A stretch of DNA of 7,730 nucleotides. Source: Paracoccaceae bacterium. GTDB lineage: Bacteria > Pseudomonadota > Alphaproteobacteria > Rhodobacterales > Rhodobacteraceae. Each line of letters starts with the position of its first letter. Position 1 is the stretch's first letter. The position numbers and the translations under genes are program-made. The stretch spans positions 1 through 7,730 of the forward strand of contig WTGT01000176.1 of NCBI GenBank assembly GCA_011523445.1. The letters are read 5' to 3'. This document shows, piece by piece, positions 6,400 to 7,730 of this stretch. The notes below the pieces were generated by a model. The model made no database searches. It had not been told where the DNA came from and worked only from the letters and a program-made list of their open reading frames with translations.

Positions 6400-7454
6400 C
6401 ATCTTTTCGTAGTTGACATGGTTGTTGCCATTCTACGGAAGGTATTATTCATTAGAACCGCTATCAGAAGCATTACACCAATTATGAGGCTTGAAAGATT
6501 TCGGTCAAAAGGAGTGTACCCGATGCCCTGTTGTACAATCCCCAGTGTCGCTGTACCAAAGAAAATTCCAGGTACAGTACCGAATCCTCCTGTTAGAAGA
6601 ACCCCACCGACAACTACAGCAATAATGGTGTTGAATATCAGTGCAAAATTTGTCGTGGTCGTTGCCGAATTCGACAGAATGGTTTCAGATACTCCGGAAA
6701 GTGCTGCGGCCATTGATGCCAGCATGAACAGGGCTATCTTCAGCCGATTGATGGGAACACCTGCATTGCGGGCACTTTCCTTGTCACCACCAAGGGCAAA
6801 GATCCAGTTTCCCCATGGAGAATGATGTAGAACCAGAAAGAACACTACGGCAAGGCCAACCCACCAGAAGACCGAGGATTGAAATCCCCAGAAGTGATAA
6901 GCTCCGAACAGTTCCTTTGCCCAGTCTGGTGAGTAAAGGGCTTGTGTTGTCCTATCGGTCAACAGGAGCGACAAAAATAATGTGAGACCACTGACAGCAA
7001 AGAGTGTTGCGAGGGTTACTATAAGTGAAGGAACATTGGTCCGAGTTACGATAGTCCCGTTTACCCAACCAATAAATGCGGCGATAGCAAATGTAATTAA
7101 TAGGCCCATTAGGATTGGTAACCCGTAATGACCGCAGGCGATTGCAATCGACATCTTTGCTGCAGGTACTACGGCCCCTATGGAAATATCAAGTTCTCCC
7201 GCAATCATTAGAAATCCTACCGGAATTGCTATAATGCCTACTGTGGAAGCAGCATTGACCCAACTTGAAGTACCAAAGGGAGAAAGAAAATTCCGGTCAA
7301 AACCGAAATACCCGAAGAATGAAAAAACAAGCAGCATACCTACAAAGGCTCCAACCTCAGGACGCCTCAAAATGGCAATGATTGAACTCATCATTGTCCC
7401 TTTTGTCTCGTTATCTGTGGAATCATCCGTGCTGTTTGTTGAATCACTATTCAC
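6399..7454 (-). CDS. Sugar ABC transporter permease, RbsC/FrcC type
   Basis: This 351-residue inner-membrane protein has about ten hydrophobic segments (roughly 34-50, 68-86, 92-108, 112-132, 143-165, 195-211, 238-256, 270-290, 293-312, 320-336). Family motifs are AGELDISIGA (85-94, the GIDLSVG region of RbsC), the ATPase-coupling loop GGDKESARNAGV (222-233), and VVVGGVLLTGGFGTVPG (280-296). It forms a homodimeric channel for a sugar or polyol. The first codon is GTG at 7454 with AAGGG seven bases upstream. This gives a hydrophilic head of about 20 residues rich in Ser, Thr, Asp and Asn. Two ATGs at 7394 and 7391 also follow an AAGGG, so a shorter protein is possible. It is preceded by an AT-rich spacer and a strong hairpin after the binding-protein gene. 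Substrate identity cannot be read from the motifs. Confidence 0.94.
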   Translation of the reverse strand: MNSDSTNSTDDSTDNETKGTMMSSIIAILRRPEVGAFVGMLLVFSFFGYFGFDRNFLSPFGTSSWVNAASTVGIIAIPVGFLMIAGELDISIGAVVPAAKMSIAIACGHYGLPILMGLLITFAIAAFIGWVNGTIVTRTNVPSLIVTLATLFAVSGLTLFLSLLLTDRTTQALYSPDWAKELFGAYHFWGFQSSVFWWVGLAVVFFLVLHHSPWGNWIFALGGDKESARNAGVPINRLKIALFMLASMAAALSGVSETILSNSATTTTNFALIFNTIIAVVVGGVLLTGGFGTVPGIFFGTATLGIVQQGIGYTPFDRNLSSLIIGVMLLIAVLMNNTFRRMATTMSTTKR

Positions 7455-7530
7455 TTCGTTTCCCTTCTTGTAGATCAGCTAATATACATTCAAATTACAA
7501 TAATCAAAAATAATATTTTCTGAGGGAATT
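7455..7530 (-). other. AT-rich spacer between binding-protein hairpin and permease gene
   Basis: The roughly 75 bases between the hairpin and the permease start are very AT-rich and contain the permease ribosome binding site (AAGGG at 7462-7466). No clear promoter is identifiable. Such AT-rich spacers after a stabilising hairpin are common in sugar importer operons and often mark an RNase E cleavage zone; that role is inferred here. Confidence 0.35.
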
Positions 7531-7565
7531 ATGAAGGCACCCGGCCTCTATCCGGGTGCCTTCAT
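7531..7565 (-). terminator. Perfect 14-bp hairpin after the binding-protein gene (3' stabiliser or leaky terminator)
   Basis: ATGAAGGCACCCGG (7531-7544) pairs exactly with 7552-7565 around a seven-base loop. It begins five bases after the stop codon of the sugar-binding protein. Read on the minus strand it is followed by AATTCCC, not a T run, so it is a poor intrinsic terminator for this operon. A short TTTT follows it on the plus strand, but no plus-strand gene is seen. The best reading is an intercistronic hairpin that protects the upstream mRNA and lets the abundant binding protein be made in excess over the permease, as known for malE-malF and similar operons. Confidence 0.8.
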
Positions 7566-7570
7566 TTTAC

Positions 7571-7730
7571 CTATCGTGCACCGAGAGCAACACCTGCCAG
7601 TGCGCTTTCGATATTCGAGGCATCAACTATTGCAGGACCAGTCAACACCGGTTCGGTAACTATCTCGGTACCAAAGGCGAGATGGGCAAACAGCGTTGAG
7701 ACTGCTAAAAATCCCTGTAGGTAAGGCTGT
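7571..7730 (-). CDS. Periplasmic sugar-binding protein of ABC importer (partial, C-terminal end only)
   Basis: The last 52 codons before a TAG at 7573-7571 are visible; the rest lies beyond the right edge. The reading QPYLQGFLAVSTL followed by VLTGPAIVDASNI is the C-terminal pattern of ribose/fructose-type periplasmic binding proteins (type 1 fold), where QPYLQG lies near the hinge and ligand site and a V-TGP segment closes the protein. The position directly upstream of the permease and ATPase genes fits a binding-protein-permease-ATPase order. Its role is to capture the substrate in the periplasm and deliver it to the permease. The ligand-binding residues are mostly outside the window, so the sugar cannot be named. 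Confidence 0.88.
   Translation of the reverse strand, partial: QPYLQGFLAVSTLFAHLAFGTEIVTEPVLTGPAIVDASNIESALAGVALGAR

Overview
All ten genes seen here lie on the minus strand, so transcription runs from the right edge of the window to the left. The base composition is moderate to AT-leaning. The order bioM-bioN-bioY is the arrangement known from alphaproteobacteria (Rhizobiales, Rhodobacterales and relatives). Together with a ribose/fructose-type sugar importer, it suggests an alphaproteobacterium, possibly a marine one. This is an inference from gene content only; no rRNA or other marker is present.

Right part (7730 to 2713) is one catabolic operon. In transcription order it holds: the C-terminal end of a periplasmic sugar-binding protein, a 14-bp perfect hairpin, an RbsC-type permease, a single-domain sugar ABC ATPase, a Gfo/Idh/MocA NAD(P)-dependent dehydrogenase, a xylose-isomerase-like TIM-barrel isomerase/epimerase, and a divergent relative of ketopantoate hydroxymethyltransferase (PanB). 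Spacing is tight: ATGA overlap, short gaps, strong Shine-Dalgarno sites. The layout implies uptake of a sugar, polyol or cyclitol, oxidation to a keto compound, isomerisation or dehydration, and C-C bond cleavage by the PanB-like protein. No kinase is in view. The PanB-like protein has lost the residues that hold the metal and bind substrate in true PanB, so it is unlikely to make pantothenate. It is the most interesting gene here.

An AT-rich gap of about 320 bases (2394-2712) separates this operon from the next. It has no convincing gene and no clear terminator, but does hold a 14-base palindrome that could be an operator.

Left part (2393 to 1) is a biotin-uptake operon: bioM (ATPase), bioN (EcfT-like transmembrane coupling protein) and bioY (biotin-binding S component), a complete ECF-type importer. 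bioM and bioN overlap. The last bases of bioY overlap the start of a nitroreductase-family flavoprotein gene that runs off the left edge.
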